A model generated the notes under the pieces. The model was not told the DNA's origin and did no database searches. It was given only the letters and a program-made list of their open reading frames with translations. From Betaproteobacteria bacterium (GTDB lineage: Bacteria; Pseudomonadota; Gammaproteobacteria; Burkholderiales; Burkholderiaceae_C), in the NCBI GenBank assembly GCA_009927195.1, contig RFNL01000438.1:1-42156 (forward strand): a stretch of 42,156 nt of DNA, read 5' to 3'. The position numbers and the translations under genes were made by a program. The number at the start of each line of letters is the position of its first letter. Within the stretch, counting starts at the first letter, position 1. Shown in pieces: positions 24,272 to 33,727 of this stretch.

Positions 24272-26004
24272 TCAAAGTCTCGTGACTCTGACCTGTAACA
24301 CAGCACTTTGCCCATGGGCCAGAGCCGCCAAACAACGGGTGATGGCAGCATTCACATCAAGCGGATCGCTGACCATTTCACCATGTGCGCCAGCGGCCAT
24401 TGCGACCATCGCAAAGTTCATGTCGGGGGCCAAATGGGCTTGGTAGGCTTGGGTCTGTTTGGCCACCCCCTGGGGAAACACGCGCAAGGTGGCTTCCTTC
24501 ACCGCCGCCCAACCGCCGTTGTCCAATATGACCGTGAAAACCGGCAAGCCATATTGCTTGGCCACCGCCAGGCTCGACTGAGGATTGCCAAAATAAAAAG
24601 AGCCATCGCCAGAGAAGGCCACCACACAACGCTCTGGCTTGGCCAGTTTGATGCCCAGCGCCATGCCGGCTGAAAAGCCAAGACCGCCGCCCGCCAAGCC
24701 CACATGCGATCCAGGCACGGTGCGCGGTACTTGCATGGCCACCACTGGCGCGTTGCGAATGGCCTCGTTGAGCACAATGGCGTCCGTTGGGATGGCCCTG
24801 GCCACCGCCGCACACACATGGTGTGGGTTGATTTGACCGATCAGACCAGGGTCACGGGCCAGTTCCAAGGCCCGCTGCTGGCGCTGTTGGTTCTCAATCG
24901 CCATTTCAGCCACCGCGTTTGCGCGGCTTGGGTGAAAGCCGGGTTCAAACGCTGTTGCAAACGCTCCAATATTTGCGACAAGATGCGATGGCTGTCTCCC
25001 GGCATCTTCAGGTGGCGAGGAAAACTCCACATGGGATAACTGCGTTTATCGATGTCAACATCAATGTGGGCCCACCATGTTTGGGGAAGAACCGGCGTGT
25101 CGCGGGGAATCCATGGCACATCCACGTCCACGATCAAACCCACATCTGCCTGTGCCACATGGGCACCCGGCACAAAGCCACCAAAGCAGGGAGAGTCGTG
25201 GGGGATGTTGAGGTCCACTGCGTTGCATTCGATCACCCGAATGCCACCCAGGCGGGCCAAGGCATCCAATATCGCCACTGTGGCCGGGTTGCGACCGCTG
25301 TAGGAGGTGATGATCAAGGGCTTTTGGGCCGCTAACAAGCGGTCCACCACTTGCTCTATGGCCTGCGGGTCGGTACCCAGGGCCGGTGTTGGCCCGTAGG
25401 TCTCGGCCGCAAATGCGTGCATCTGTTCGTCACGCCAATGCTCGGTCAAAGTTTCACGCGCAAAAGTCAGATAAACCGGCCCCTTGGGATCGCTTTGCAT
25501 GACACTGTGGGCGCGGCGCAAGGCCTCCTTGGCGATCACACCAGATGGCAAGTTGTAATCCCATTTGACATATTGGCGCACCAAACTGCCTTGGTCATAG
25601 GGCTCTTGCACAAAGTTGACAAAGGTGTCGCGGGTTCCAGGCAATTCACCGTGCGATGTGTAAGGTGCCCGCCCTGCCATCAACATCAAAGGCAAACGCG
25701 CCTTGGAAATATTGTGAATGCCCATGGCCGCATTCGCTGTGCCCGCATCCACATGGACCAAAACCCCTTGCCCCTGCCCGGTTGCCAAAGCATAGCCAGC
25801 GGCCATGTGAACTGCCGTGTTTTCATGCGGGCACAAAATGGTTTGGGGAAACTTTTTCCCTTGCTGACGCCAAAGCGCCATCTCTTCAATCAAGGGTGCA
25901 TGGTCAGTGCCCAAATTACAAAACAAATAGGACAGGCCCAGGTCGTTGAAGCCTTGGAGCAGATGGTGTGCCGTGGAGTGACCCAGCGGTTCATCCATGC
26001 TCAT
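24272..26004 (-). pseudogene. ThDP-dependent decarboxylase/synthase-like gene with one frameshift
   Basis: Two frames together make one acetolactate synthase/benzoylformate decarboxylase-like protein. The upstream part (24841-26004, 387 codons) has the N-terminal ThDP domain with catalytic Glu in CPHENTAVHMAAGYA and the central domain. The downstream part, in the neighbouring frame to 24272, has the C-terminal ThDP-binding motif: GDGS, then about 25 residues, then DNGGW. Homology-like sequence moves from one frame to the other near 24890-24920, and a one-base gain there would join them. No slippery heptamer was seen, so this is a mutation or a sequencing error rather than programmed shifting. 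The start at 26004 overlaps the NIPSNAP stop as ATGA, so the reading unit is intact up to the break. Substrate unknown. Confidence 0.8.
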
Positions 26005-26318
26005 GGGTGCGGTCCCCAAGGGGCTGCCAGCATGAGCTTGTTTTCTTGTGACAGGATCATTGGTCGCAATTTGGCCGCGAAGGCCATGAATGCAGGATCG
26101 GCATAGATGCCTGCCCAAAAAGCCCGACGATCTGCATCATCATCAAATTTCCAAACATGAATGAGTTGATTCAATGCGCCCACATCGCCCGTGAAATAGC
26201 CCACCAATTTAGGGGGATGTTTCGCCAAGGCCGCCCAACCCTCGCTGCCATAAAGGGCAACCACTTCTGACATCTTGCCCACAATGACTGTGTAAGTGCG
26301 CAATTCATACAACGCCAT
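26001..26318 (-). CDS. NIPSNAP family protein
   Basis: A 105-residue dimeric alpha-beta barrel protein. The N-terminus LYELRTYTVIVGKM and LIHVWKFDDDADRR, then AFWAGIYADP, are typical NIPSNAP features. Bacterial members occur in catabolic operons without an assigned activity. The ATG has AAGGAG six bases upstream. It is followed by, and overlaps by four bases, the ThDP enzyme gene, so the two were probably made together. Confidence 0.85.
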   Translation of the reverse strand: MALYELRTYTVIVGKMSEVVALYGSEGWAALAKHPPKLVGYFTGDVGALNQLIHVWKFDDDADRRAFWAGIYADPAFMAFAAKLRPMILSQENKLMLAAPWGPHP

Positions 26319-26917
26319 GATGACTCCTTGTGCTTTGAATTTATCTTACCAAAGGCCTTGCGAAACCACCCATTGTCGGTCGTGCCCACGGCGAACCCTT
26401 GCGATCGGCACAGCACCCTGGCATTTCGCCGCACCCCAAGCCAAGATGGCGCACAGGGCAATGACCCCCACATTTGATCTATCCCCCGCGTCAACCTGCT
26501 CAGACACACCTTGCCGGTGATGGACACCCACAAGATAAGCCGCATCACCTCCCATCAACACCCGGGCGGCGCTGTTCAAGCAGTTTGATCGTGCAGGTGG
26601 ATTCAAAACGGTCTAGCCAAGGATGAAATTCGATATCGGTCTAATCTGACTGCAGTTGAGTATTCATGCTCAATTGCAAAATATTTTGTGGATACAAAGC
26701 CAGTGGCTGGCTGAATTTATTTTCCAAAAATACACGGATTCACGCCCAAAAAGGCAGATTATTGTGAGCCTTTGAGAGCCCAAATGAGCGATTGAGGGTG
26801 TTCTTGCAGACCGGATCACTAACCTGACTGCATGTTCAAAGTCCAAATGGATGGCCCCAAAGCGTTTCGCACAAATGCGGGGCCTGCCTTTTCGGTCGCC
26901 CTTTTGGAGGCGTATCA
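26319..26917. other. 599-base stretch without a recognised gene
   Basis: Open frames here (for example minus strand 26346-26606) have no signal, motif or ribosome site I can support. The half nearest the TerB-like gene is A+T-rich and has two dyads: TTGAG-N8-CTCAA at 26656-26673 and the 12-bp palindrome CAAAATATTTTG at 26677-26688. The promoters of the NIPSNAP and TerB-like genes should lie here. A GGAGG ribosome site precedes 26918. Confidence 0.6.
26656..26688. promoter_or_regulatory. Adjacent dyads upstream of the TerB-like gene
   Basis: TTGAG-N8-CTCAA (26656-26673) is followed three bases later by the perfect palindrome CAAAATATTTTG (26677-26688). They are about 230 bases before the TerB-like start. 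A regulator site is possible, but position and composition alone do not show it. Confidence 0.3.
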
Positions 26918-28936
26918 ATGAAGGACACAAGCAAACATTTGAGTTTGCTGAACCAATTTCGCGAATCACCCCAAGAATCAGCCCGGTCGCAGCAAGTCAC
27001 CTTCAGGTTGACACCGCAATTGGTTTTGGCCAGTGCCTTGCTGCACATGATGGCCAGCGACGGAAAAATCGAGGATGCGGAAAGCAGTCAACTGCAATCG
27101 GTGCTGGGCGGGGATCAGCATGTGATCGATGTGGCCGTTGAATACACCCAAACTGTGCCCATCCAGCAATTTTTGATCGACGCATTACAGGTTCTCGACA
27201 AGACCAGTACCTTGTGTGTATTGACCAATGTATTTGATTCAATGCTGTCAGACGGCCAAGCGGGTTCACAAGAGTTGGCATTGTTTGATCGCATGAAATT
27301 GGCTTGGGGAGTGGAGACAGCGGCATTTGCGCCTTTCCAAAATGCCATTGCACTGAAAAATAACCTGTCAGTGATGGGCCCATACGAAGCCAATCGCCTC
27401 AACGATCCTGTGATCACGACGCATTTGGCACTGGCTGCATCCTTGCTCTACATGATGGCAGCAGATGGAACGATTGCCACCCAAGAGATTGGACAATTGC
27501 AAACGGTGATTGGAAGGTTTCCAGGCCTGCAAGAGGCTGCACTGAAACAAGTTCGCTCTGTCAAATTGCCTGAATTTTTAAAACGTGCTTCCCCCTCATT
27601 AAGCCCTGAGGGCAAACTTTTTATCCTGGCCAATGTGTGCGACTCGATGATGGCCGACGGCACTGTAGATGCTTTGGAAAGCAAAATTTTCCAAACCATG
27701 CTGGCGGGCTATGGCCACAACAACACCAGCTTCAAACCCTTTTACCAGTCGATCAAAGTCAAAAACATCAAGACCTTTTCGGCGTCGGTACACAAACCCA
27801 AGCTGATTTACAACAATATGACCGCTGGCAATGGCCTGGATGATGAGGGGGTGCGCTTTAACCGAGACAACTCCTTCAACGAGGAAACTCCCGCTTCAGC
27901 AGAGGATGATCCGTCAACCAAGCCCAAGGGCCCTGTGATCAGCCATGTGCTTGCGGATCAAGAAGGTGTGCATGCTGGCAATCGCACCATGCAGGACAAC
28001 ATTGACAAGGTTTCGCAGGGGTTTGGGGATGATGATCAGGTGCAGGTGGTTCAAAACAATGCCTTGGCCGACCATCTGGCTTTGGCAGCGCGAGCTGAAG
28101 ATGCTGATGACAACATCCAACGAATCGCAGGCAAAACTTCAAATGACAATTTGCAATCCATCCAGCCTGGGCAAGCAGACCTTGCTGACGGTATCGGCAT
28201 TCCCACGCAATCATGGGCGGATGAAAGCCCAGACCTGTCCAAACAAGGTTTGACCGATAGCCATGTGGCCTTGGACACCCACTCAACCTCACCCAATGTG
28301 GCCAAGCGGTCTGGCGCTATAGACAATGACAACACCATACCCCTGATTGGCAGTGCCAATGACCCCCACTTGGCATCCTTGCCCACAGAAGAGGTCAAGC
28401 CCAATATCCAAAGCCTGGACCGTGAAGCTTTGACCACCAACCGACAAGCCGCACCAGAAAGCTTGCCCACAGAAAACCGTCAGGCTCTTACGTCGGCCGC
28501 TCTTGAAGACCAAAAATCAAGCTTGGCCAAAGCCCCCTTGGTTGACAACCGCCAAGCGGTTACAGAAACGGCGAAGACCCCCAATCGGCAACCGGTGGCG
28601 CAAGACGCTGCGAAGTCGAACCACAACAATGCCGCGGTGCAAACCATTGGCACCCACAGGGCTCAACTGCCTGCGGTTTCACCCGCCTTGAAAATCGGCT
28701 TACAAGCGCATAGCCAGCCAGCCACAACGCGATTGCGCACAGGGGTGCAAAAGCCGTCAACCCCCAAAGTAAATCGTGTCAAAGAATTATCTGAACATGT
28801 CAAACAATTGCGGCTTCGACTGGATCAACTGGCAGGCATGAACCATGCTGTTTTACAAGCGGCACAAAACGCCGCTGGCGGCAATTGCAGCACATGCGGT
28901 AACCCAAGGTGTTTGTTCACCCACCACATCCACTGA
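26918..28936 (+). CDS. Duplicated TerB-like protein with long disordered region and C-terminal Cys/His tail
   Basis: A 672-residue protein with GGAGG eight bases before the ATG. Residues 33-270 hold four related helical units (about 33-65, 97-135, 168-200, 233-270) with the pattern hydrophobic-M-D/A-DG: MMASDGKIEDAE, SMLSDGQ, MMAADGTIAT and SMMADGTVDA. Two such units make one TerB/tellurite-resistance-like domain, so this is a tandem pair. Residues about 290-625 look disordered and include four NRQ boxes at about 505-560. A short coiled-coil-like helix (about 630-650) leads to Cys657-x2-Cys660-x4-Cys665 and a HHIH end, a possible zinc site. No membrane segment or signal is visible, so it is probably cytoplasmic. 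Function unknown; other ter genes are absent. Confidence 0.8.
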   Translation: MKDTSKHLSLLNQFRESPQESARSQQVTFRLTPQLVLASALLHMMASDGKIEDAESSQLQSVLGGDQHVIDVAVEYTQTVPIQQFLIDALQVLDKTSTLCVLTNVFDSMLSDGQAGSQELALFDRMKLAWGVETAAFAPFQNAIALKNNLSVMGPYEANRLNDPVITTHLALAASLLYMMAADGTIATQEIGQLQTVIGRFPGLQEAALKQVRSVKLPEFLKRASPSLSPEGKLFILANVCDSMMADGTVDALESKIFQTMLAGYGHNNTSFKPFYQSIKVKNIKTFSASVHKPKLIYNNMTAGNGLDDEGVRFNRDNSFNEETPASAEDDPSTKPKGPVISHVLADQEGVHAGNRTMQDNIDKVSQGFGDDDQVQVVQNNALADHLALAARAEDADDNIQRIAGKTSNDNLQSIQPGQADLADGIGIPTQSWADESPDLSKQGLTDSHVALDTHSTSPNVAKRSGAIDNDNTIPLIGSANDPHLASLPTEEVKPNIQSLDREALTTNRQAAPESLPTENRQALTSAALEDQKSSLAKAPLVDNRQAVTETAKTPNRQPVAQDAAKSNHNNAAVQTIGTHRAQLPAVSPALKIGLQAHSQPATTRLRTGVQKPSTPKVNRVKELSEHVKQLRLRLDQLAGMNHAVLQAAQNAAGGNCSTCGNPRCLFTHHIH

Positions 28937-28998
28937 TGCGTTGCGCCTCGCGAGCGATATGTCTGGCTTTTCCGAGGGCCCCCAAATGTCATCCGTGC

Positions 28999-30882
28999 TT
29001 ATTTAGGCCAGATTGATCGGGCTTTAGCGGGATTCCCAAGCGAACGAAATATGGGGTATTTGAAAAGGTCTGGATCTTGGCTGGGCAAATACGACATCCA
29101 GTGATCAATGCGGGCTTGCTGATCCAATCGAAACGCTGCATCGGCACTTAATTTTTCCTCGTACTTTTGACGAATGACTGGCAACTGATTGGCCAATTCA
29201 TCTCCAAAGAGTTGGCGAATCACCGGGCTTTGGTCATGCATTTTCTGGATCAATTCCAATTCACGGTGGTCAGCCACATAGTCGCTGGTTTCATAGGCCG
29301 TATTGAAAACGCCCCAAGATGACAGTGAGTCCGGTGCAACCGGTTCCAACAAGTGCGCCACCAATAAGGCTTTGGGTTGACGAATGGGAACAAAAAGCGA
29401 GCCTTTCTGCAAAGCCCTCTTTTCCAGCACCCAATCGCCCTTGATGCGGGTTCTTTGCTTGCCTTGAAAACTTTCTGTGTCAAACACAACGTCTTGGGGT
29501 CTGACGCGCATGACCTCCAAGTCTTGGGGTGTGAGGTCTTTGGTGAGGGTCGCAAACCTGAGGCCATGGCGAACCAATACGGGCTGGATCAAAGCCGCCC
29601 ATTCCCGTGGCACCACATAACCGCCAAGGGGTAATTTGACGTTTGATTCCTGTAGGGGCAACAACTGGTTGTAAAAAGGCACCGACCAAATCTGGTTTTG
29701 GGTTGTGTCATAGGCGATGCCACGTCCACCCACCACAGGGGCGTTTTCAAAAACCTCGTAACGATAACCCTTCAACTCAATGTGAGAAACCACGTGCAGG
29801 GGATCGACATCAACCGCATTGACCCACATCATGGGAAATTCACGTCCAGCCAGTCCTTGATGCAGGTCATCGGCCTGGGCCGCAGAACGCTGTAAATCAA
29901 AACGCATTTCAGCAATGACACGAAAAAACACCGACATAGCATTCTTACTGGTCATCACACGCTCAGCATAGGGAGACCATGCATGGTCTTCAATCAAAAC
30001 CCCCCATCGATTGCGAAGGCTTGCATATGCATGTGAAAAGCGTGGAGCATCGGCTTCGGCAATCACGCCCATGCCAGGGTCGTTGACGTCTTTCAACTGG
30101 GGATAAAAACCCAAAGGCGAATGACCCATACTGCTCAACTTCTCCAGTGCGCGTTGAAGCATGCGATCGCCCCATTGCTGAACCACAGGGTTGATGGCGT
30201 AATGAGAAGCCATGGACACAGAAACGTCGTGTCTGAAACGCACCCCGTCAGTGACATGCAAATCCAAGGTCACCAAAGGGTCCCAAAGCTGCACCAAGCT
30301 CAGCATGGCTTTGGTTTCTTCAGCTTGGGAGATCATCCAGTCGCGGTTCAAATTGATGCGCAATGCATTGGTTCTTTGACCCGTCTCCACAGGTCCATTT
30401 TGGTTGGGTCGGCTGAATTTGCTGCGGTTTTCATGGCCGTCCACATTGAAAACGGGCACAAACAAAACCAGCAAATGATTCAGGGGGTTGAATCGACTGC
30501 GGTCGGCCAACAAGTCCCGCATCAGCATCATCCCGGCATCCTTGCCATCGATTTCCCCTGCATGGGTGCCGCCAATGACCAACACCACAGGAATTTTTTT
30601 CTTCGTGGCCTGGTTGGCATCCAGGGCACCGGTCTTGCTGACCACCATGGCTTTGATGTAGCGACCTTGCGTGGTCTTGCCCATGTTGAAACATTTCACG
30701 AAGGAGGGATGCCCGCGTTGGAGATCGCGGCAAAATTGTTCAACCTCACGGTATGGGCCAGACTGTGCAAAAGCAGTGCGCTCTGCGTGCAAAGTCATTG
30801 GCAATGGATTTGCACAAACCGCTTTCACCCCCAATACCAATAACCCACTGAAAAACACGAAACGCATACCAGTCATCACCAT
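28999..30882 (-). CDS. Exported M14-family zinc carboxypeptidase-like protein
   Basis: A 627-residue protein with an N-terminal signal peptide (FVFFSGLLVLGVKAVCANP). The M14 peptidase domain (about 40-320) has zinc ligands His107 and Glu110 in GGTHAGEIDGKD and His209 in TLDLHVTDG, an Arg in NLNRDW (about 180) and a candidate catalytic Glu298 in GVLIEDHAW. The second half (about 350-600) is not recognised and may be a beta-rich C-terminal domain. ATGs at residues 1, 3 and 6 compete; I give the longest. The mature protein is probably periplasmic or secreted and acts on peptides or cell-wall material. It ends 62 bases from the convergent TerB-like gene. Confidence 0.88.
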   Translation of the reverse strand: MVMTGMRFVFFSGLLVLGVKAVCANPLPMTLHAERTAFAQSGPYREVEQFCRDLQRGHPSFVKCFNMGKTTQGRYIKAMVVSKTGALDANQATKKKIPVVLVIGGTHAGEIDGKDAGMMLMRDLLADRSRFNPLNHLLVLFVPVFNVDGHENRSKFSRPNQNGPVETGQRTNALRINLNRDWMISQAEETKAMLSLVQLWDPLVTLDLHVTDGVRFRHDVSVSMASHYAINPVVQQWGDRMLQRALEKLSSMGHSPLGFYPQLKDVNDPGMGVIAEADAPRFSHAYASLRNRWGVLIEDHAWSPYAERVMTSKNAMSVFFRVIAEMRFDLQRSAAQADDLHQGLAGREFPMMWVNAVDVDPLHVVSHIELKGYRYEVFENAPVVGGRGIAYDTTQNQIWSVPFYNQLLPLQESNVKLPLGGYVVPREWAALIQPVLVRHGLRFATLTKDLTPQDLEVMRVRPQDVVFDTESFQGKQRTRIKGDWVLEKRALQKGSLFVPIRQPKALLVAHLLEPVAPDSLSSWGVFNTAYETSDYVADHRELELIQKMHDQSPVIRQLFGDELANQLPVIRQKYEEKLSADAAFRLDQQARIDHWMSYLPSQDPDLFKYPIFRSLGNPAKARSIWPK

Positions 30883-31032
30883 TTGCTTTTCATTTCAACA
30901 TGCACCTTGGGCATTCTGATGGCCCCCTGATCAATGTTGAATTGTTTCACGCAATTCCAAGTGGCCTGGCGTTGTTGAGTGGGAAAGCTGGCCACCCTTG
31001 ATGCGTTGTTGATGGCTAAAATCCCAGCCGAC

Positions 31033-31108
<76 letters not shown>

Positions 31109-31143
31109 AACTGCCAAAAATCCAACTCTGGCTGGGCGTTTTA

Positions 31144-32958
31144 TCAACGCTGTGACCGGGTGCCTTTGGCAGGACGTTTTTTGGTATCGCGCGGCACAAA
31201 CACATTGCCCGCGCCAGGACCTGCGCGCTCGGACCGATCCGCAACCACCACGCGCGGGCCACGGTTGTTTCGATCATTGAAGGTTCTTCCTTCTGTGGGG
31301 CGTCCATTGGAGGGGGCCCAGGCTTGCGGCGATCGATCAGATGATGCATGGCGATCAGCTGACCGAGGCGCGCGATCAAATGTCTTGCCTGCCGGCGCAC
31401 CACGTCCGCCCAGTCGACTGGCACCGGGCGCACCTTTGCGCGGACCATCGAACGCCTTGGGGCGATCCTGGCGTTGCTGCGGCTCCAAGCCAGGAACGAT
31501 TTCCGACTTGATGGGCTGCCGGGTATAGGCCTCGATATCAAAGATTTTCCGGCGATCTCGAAATTCTGCGAAGGTCACGGCCAAACCATCACGACCAGCG
31601 CGACCAGTTCGACCAATGCGGTGCACATAGTCCTCTGCCTTCATGGGCAAGCCAAAATTAAACACATGGCTGATGGTGGGCACATCGATACCCCTGGCGG
31701 CCACATCAGTGGCCACCAATATTTGCACCATACCTTGGCGCAAGGCCATCAAACGGCGGTTGCGCAATCCCTGGCTCAACGCTCCGTGCAAGGCAACGGC
31801 TGAGAACCCTGCTTGTTGCAAATCCACAGCCAAAGCATCGCACTCTATCTGGGTGCTGGCAAAAACTATGGCTTGATCGATCGTGGTGTCGCGCAACCAG
31901 TGATCCAACAATTTGCGCTTGTGTTGAGGGTTGTCGGCCCAAAACAAGGACTGAGTGATGTTGACGTGCTGGGCGTGTTGGGCATCGACTTGCACACGCT
32001 GGGGCTGGCGCATGACGCGGGTGGCCAATTGCTGGATGCGCGGCGCAAATGTGGCACTGAACATCATGGTTTGGCGACGTTTGATGGTGAGTTGATTGAC
32101 TTCCGCCAAGTCATCAGCAAAGCCCAGGTCAAGCATGCGATCAGCCTCATCCACCACCAAAAACTGAACTTGATCCAGTTTGATTTGATTTGATCGTTGC
32201 AGGTCCAATAATCGCCCTGGTGTGGCGACCACCAAATTGGCGTTTTGAAGTTTGGCAATTTGCAAGGCGTAAGGCATACCCCCCACCACGTTGGCGATGC
32301 GCAAACCAGGGCTGTGGCGCACCAAATCGATGGCATCGTGCGCCACCTGCTGGGCCAACTCACGGGTGGGGCACAACACCAGTGCGCCGGGGGTGGCAGG
32401 CTTGAAATTGCTGGGGTGCATGGGGTTTTTGCGCTTGGGTCGCTTGGGCGGCTCTTCACCGCGCGCCAAGGCCAACTCGACCTTTTGGTCCCACTCTAGC
32501 GCTTGGGCTTTGGCCTGGGCCTGGTGTTGCAGCAACAAGGTATGCAGCACGGGCAGCAAGAAAGCCGCGGTTTTGCCACTGCCTGTTTGGCTTGAAACCA
32601 TCAGGTCATTGAAGGCTTGGTCGCCCTCTTGCATGCGCATCGCCAAAGGAATTGTTTTCAGTTGTACGGTGGTTGGCGATGTAAAGCCCATGTCCTTGAC
32701 CGCCAAGAGCAACTCTTTGGCCAGTCCCAACGCAGCGAAGCCATCTTCGACCTGATGCGTCTCCATTGGAGTGCTCGGGCCTGCGCTCATCAGGCTGTGG
32801 GACACAACATGGTTTTTTGCTTGTGCCTGAATGGGTGTGGGACTTGTCGGACCACCAGGGGTGACCAAAAGCGGGGAAGGTGAAAATTGATCGATCATGC
32901 GCAACGCGCTGACTTGTTGGCCAGCGACTCCATCTGAGGTTTGAAAAACATCAACCAT
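31144..32958 (-). CDS. DEAD-box ATP-dependent RNA helicase (RhlE-like)
   Basis: A 604-residue helicase with all core motifs: SQTGSGKT (123-130), PTRELAQQ (Ia, about 198), ATPGRLLDL, VDEADRML (about 269-276), FSATF, RGIDVPT and HRIGRTGRAGRDG. It acts in RNA remodelling, for example in ribosome assembly or RNA decay. Between motifs I and Ia is a charged insertion (about 145-188, including PKRPKRKNP), longer than in typical RhlE. The C-terminal 120 residues are basic, disordered and rich in R, G, D and S, typical of RNA-binding tails. The first about 60 residues before the Q-motif domain are odd; starts at 32790 or 32766 are possible because no strong ribosome site marks 32958. Confidence 0.93.
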   Translation of the reverse strand: MVDVFQTSDGVAGQQVSALRMIDQFSPSPLLVTPGGPTSPTPIQAQAKNHVVSHSLMSAGPSTPMETHQVEDGFAALGLAKELLLAVKDMGFTSPTTVQLKTIPLAMRMQEGDQAFNDLMVSSQTGSGKTAAFLLPVLHTLLLQHQAQAKAQALEWDQKVELALARGEEPPKRPKRKNPMHPSNFKPATPGALVLCPTRELAQQVAHDAIDLVRHSPGLRIANVVGGMPYALQIAKLQNANLVVATPGRLLDLQRSNQIKLDQVQFLVVDEADRMLDLGFADDLAEVNQLTIKRRQTMMFSATFAPRIQQLATRVMRQPQRVQVDAQHAQHVNITQSLFWADNPQHKRKLLDHWLRDTTIDQAIVFASTQIECDALAVDLQQAGFSAVALHGALSQGLRNRRLMALRQGMVQILVATDVAARGIDVPTISHVFNFGLPMKAEDYVHRIGRTGRAGRDGLAVTFAEFRDRRKIFDIEAYTRQPIKSEIVPGLEPQQRQDRPKAFDGPRKGAPGASRLGGRGAPAGKTFDRAPRSADRHASSDRSPQAWAPSNGRPTEGRTFNDRNNRGPRVVVADRSERAGPGAGNVFVPRDTKKRPAKGTRSQR

Positions 32959-33064
32959 CAGACAAAGTCAACGCCCTGAGCATTGCGGCGCGGTTGGCCC
33001 TCATTGAAGAGCCCAAGGTGTGAGGCAGATGTACGTTTGTTGTTGCACTCAACAACAGCACAAA

Positions 33065-33670
33065 TTATTGCACAGTTAAAGGGGGTTCTTCGGCGCGCAA
33101 AAAATGGGCGCGATAGTGCTGCAGCTCATCAATCGACTCATGCACATCCGCCAAAGCGGTGTGTTTTTGTTGCTTTTTAAAAGCACCATAAATATCAGGG
33201 CGCCATCTCTTGGCCAGCTCTTTGAGCGTGCTCACATCGAGGTTCCTGTAGTGGAGCCAGCCCTCCAATTTGGGCATGTACTTCACCAAAAAACGCCTGT
33301 CTTGGCCGATGGTATTGCCGCACATGGGGGATGTTCCCTTGGGCACGTATTGTGATAAAAAAGCAATCAGTTGATCTTCGGCTTGCGCTTCACTCAATTG
33401 AGAGGCACGCACTTTATCGATCAGGCCGCTGCGCCCGTGTGTGCCTTTGTTCCAGGCATCCATGCCATCGAGCAAAGCATCGCTTTGGTGCAACACCAGT
33501 ACAGGCCCTTCAACCCGAGGGTGCAGTTGGGGACCTGTGATCACCACTGCGATTTCTATCAAGCGCTCGACCTCCGGATCCAGTCCAGTCATTTCGCAAT
33601 CGATCCAAACCAAATTTTGGTCGGATTTGGCCAGCACTGGCAAGGAGTCATCTGGTTGCATTTCGCTCAT
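33065..33670 (-). CDS. orn: Oligoribonuclease
   Basis: A 201-residue DEDDh 3'-5' exonuclease that degrades 2-5-nucleotide RNAs, the last step of RNA decay and of pGpG turnover from cyclic-di-GMP. Active-site residues are visible: Asp24 and Glu26 in WIDCEMTGLD, NTIGQDRRF with the third Asp, and HTALADVHESIDEL with the His and final Asp. ATG at 33670 is used; the frame extends 14 codons further into the divergent intergenic space, and a second ATG lies three codons later. It diverges from the M48 peptidase gene with a 57-base gap. Confidence 0.95.
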   Translation of the reverse strand: MSEMQPDDSLPVLAKSDQNLVWIDCEMTGLDPEVERLIEIAVVITGPQLHPRVEGPVLVLHQSDALLDGMDAWNKGTHGRSGLIDKVRASQLSEAQAEDQLIAFLSQYVPKGTSPMCGNTIGQDRRFLVKYMPKLEGWLHYRNLDVSTLKELAKRWRPDIYGAFKKQQKHTALADVHESIDELQHYRAHFLRAEEPPLTVQ

Positions 33671-33727
33671 GCCCTGATTGTCCCCTAAGAAGGCCCATGA
33701 TGGCGAATACACCTACACTAGACTTCC

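Noticed and set aside
24880..24930. Programmed -1 frameshifting in the ThDP gene
   Set aside because: No X-XXY-YYZ slippery heptamer was seen near the junction and the family is normally in one frame, so mutation or error is more likely.
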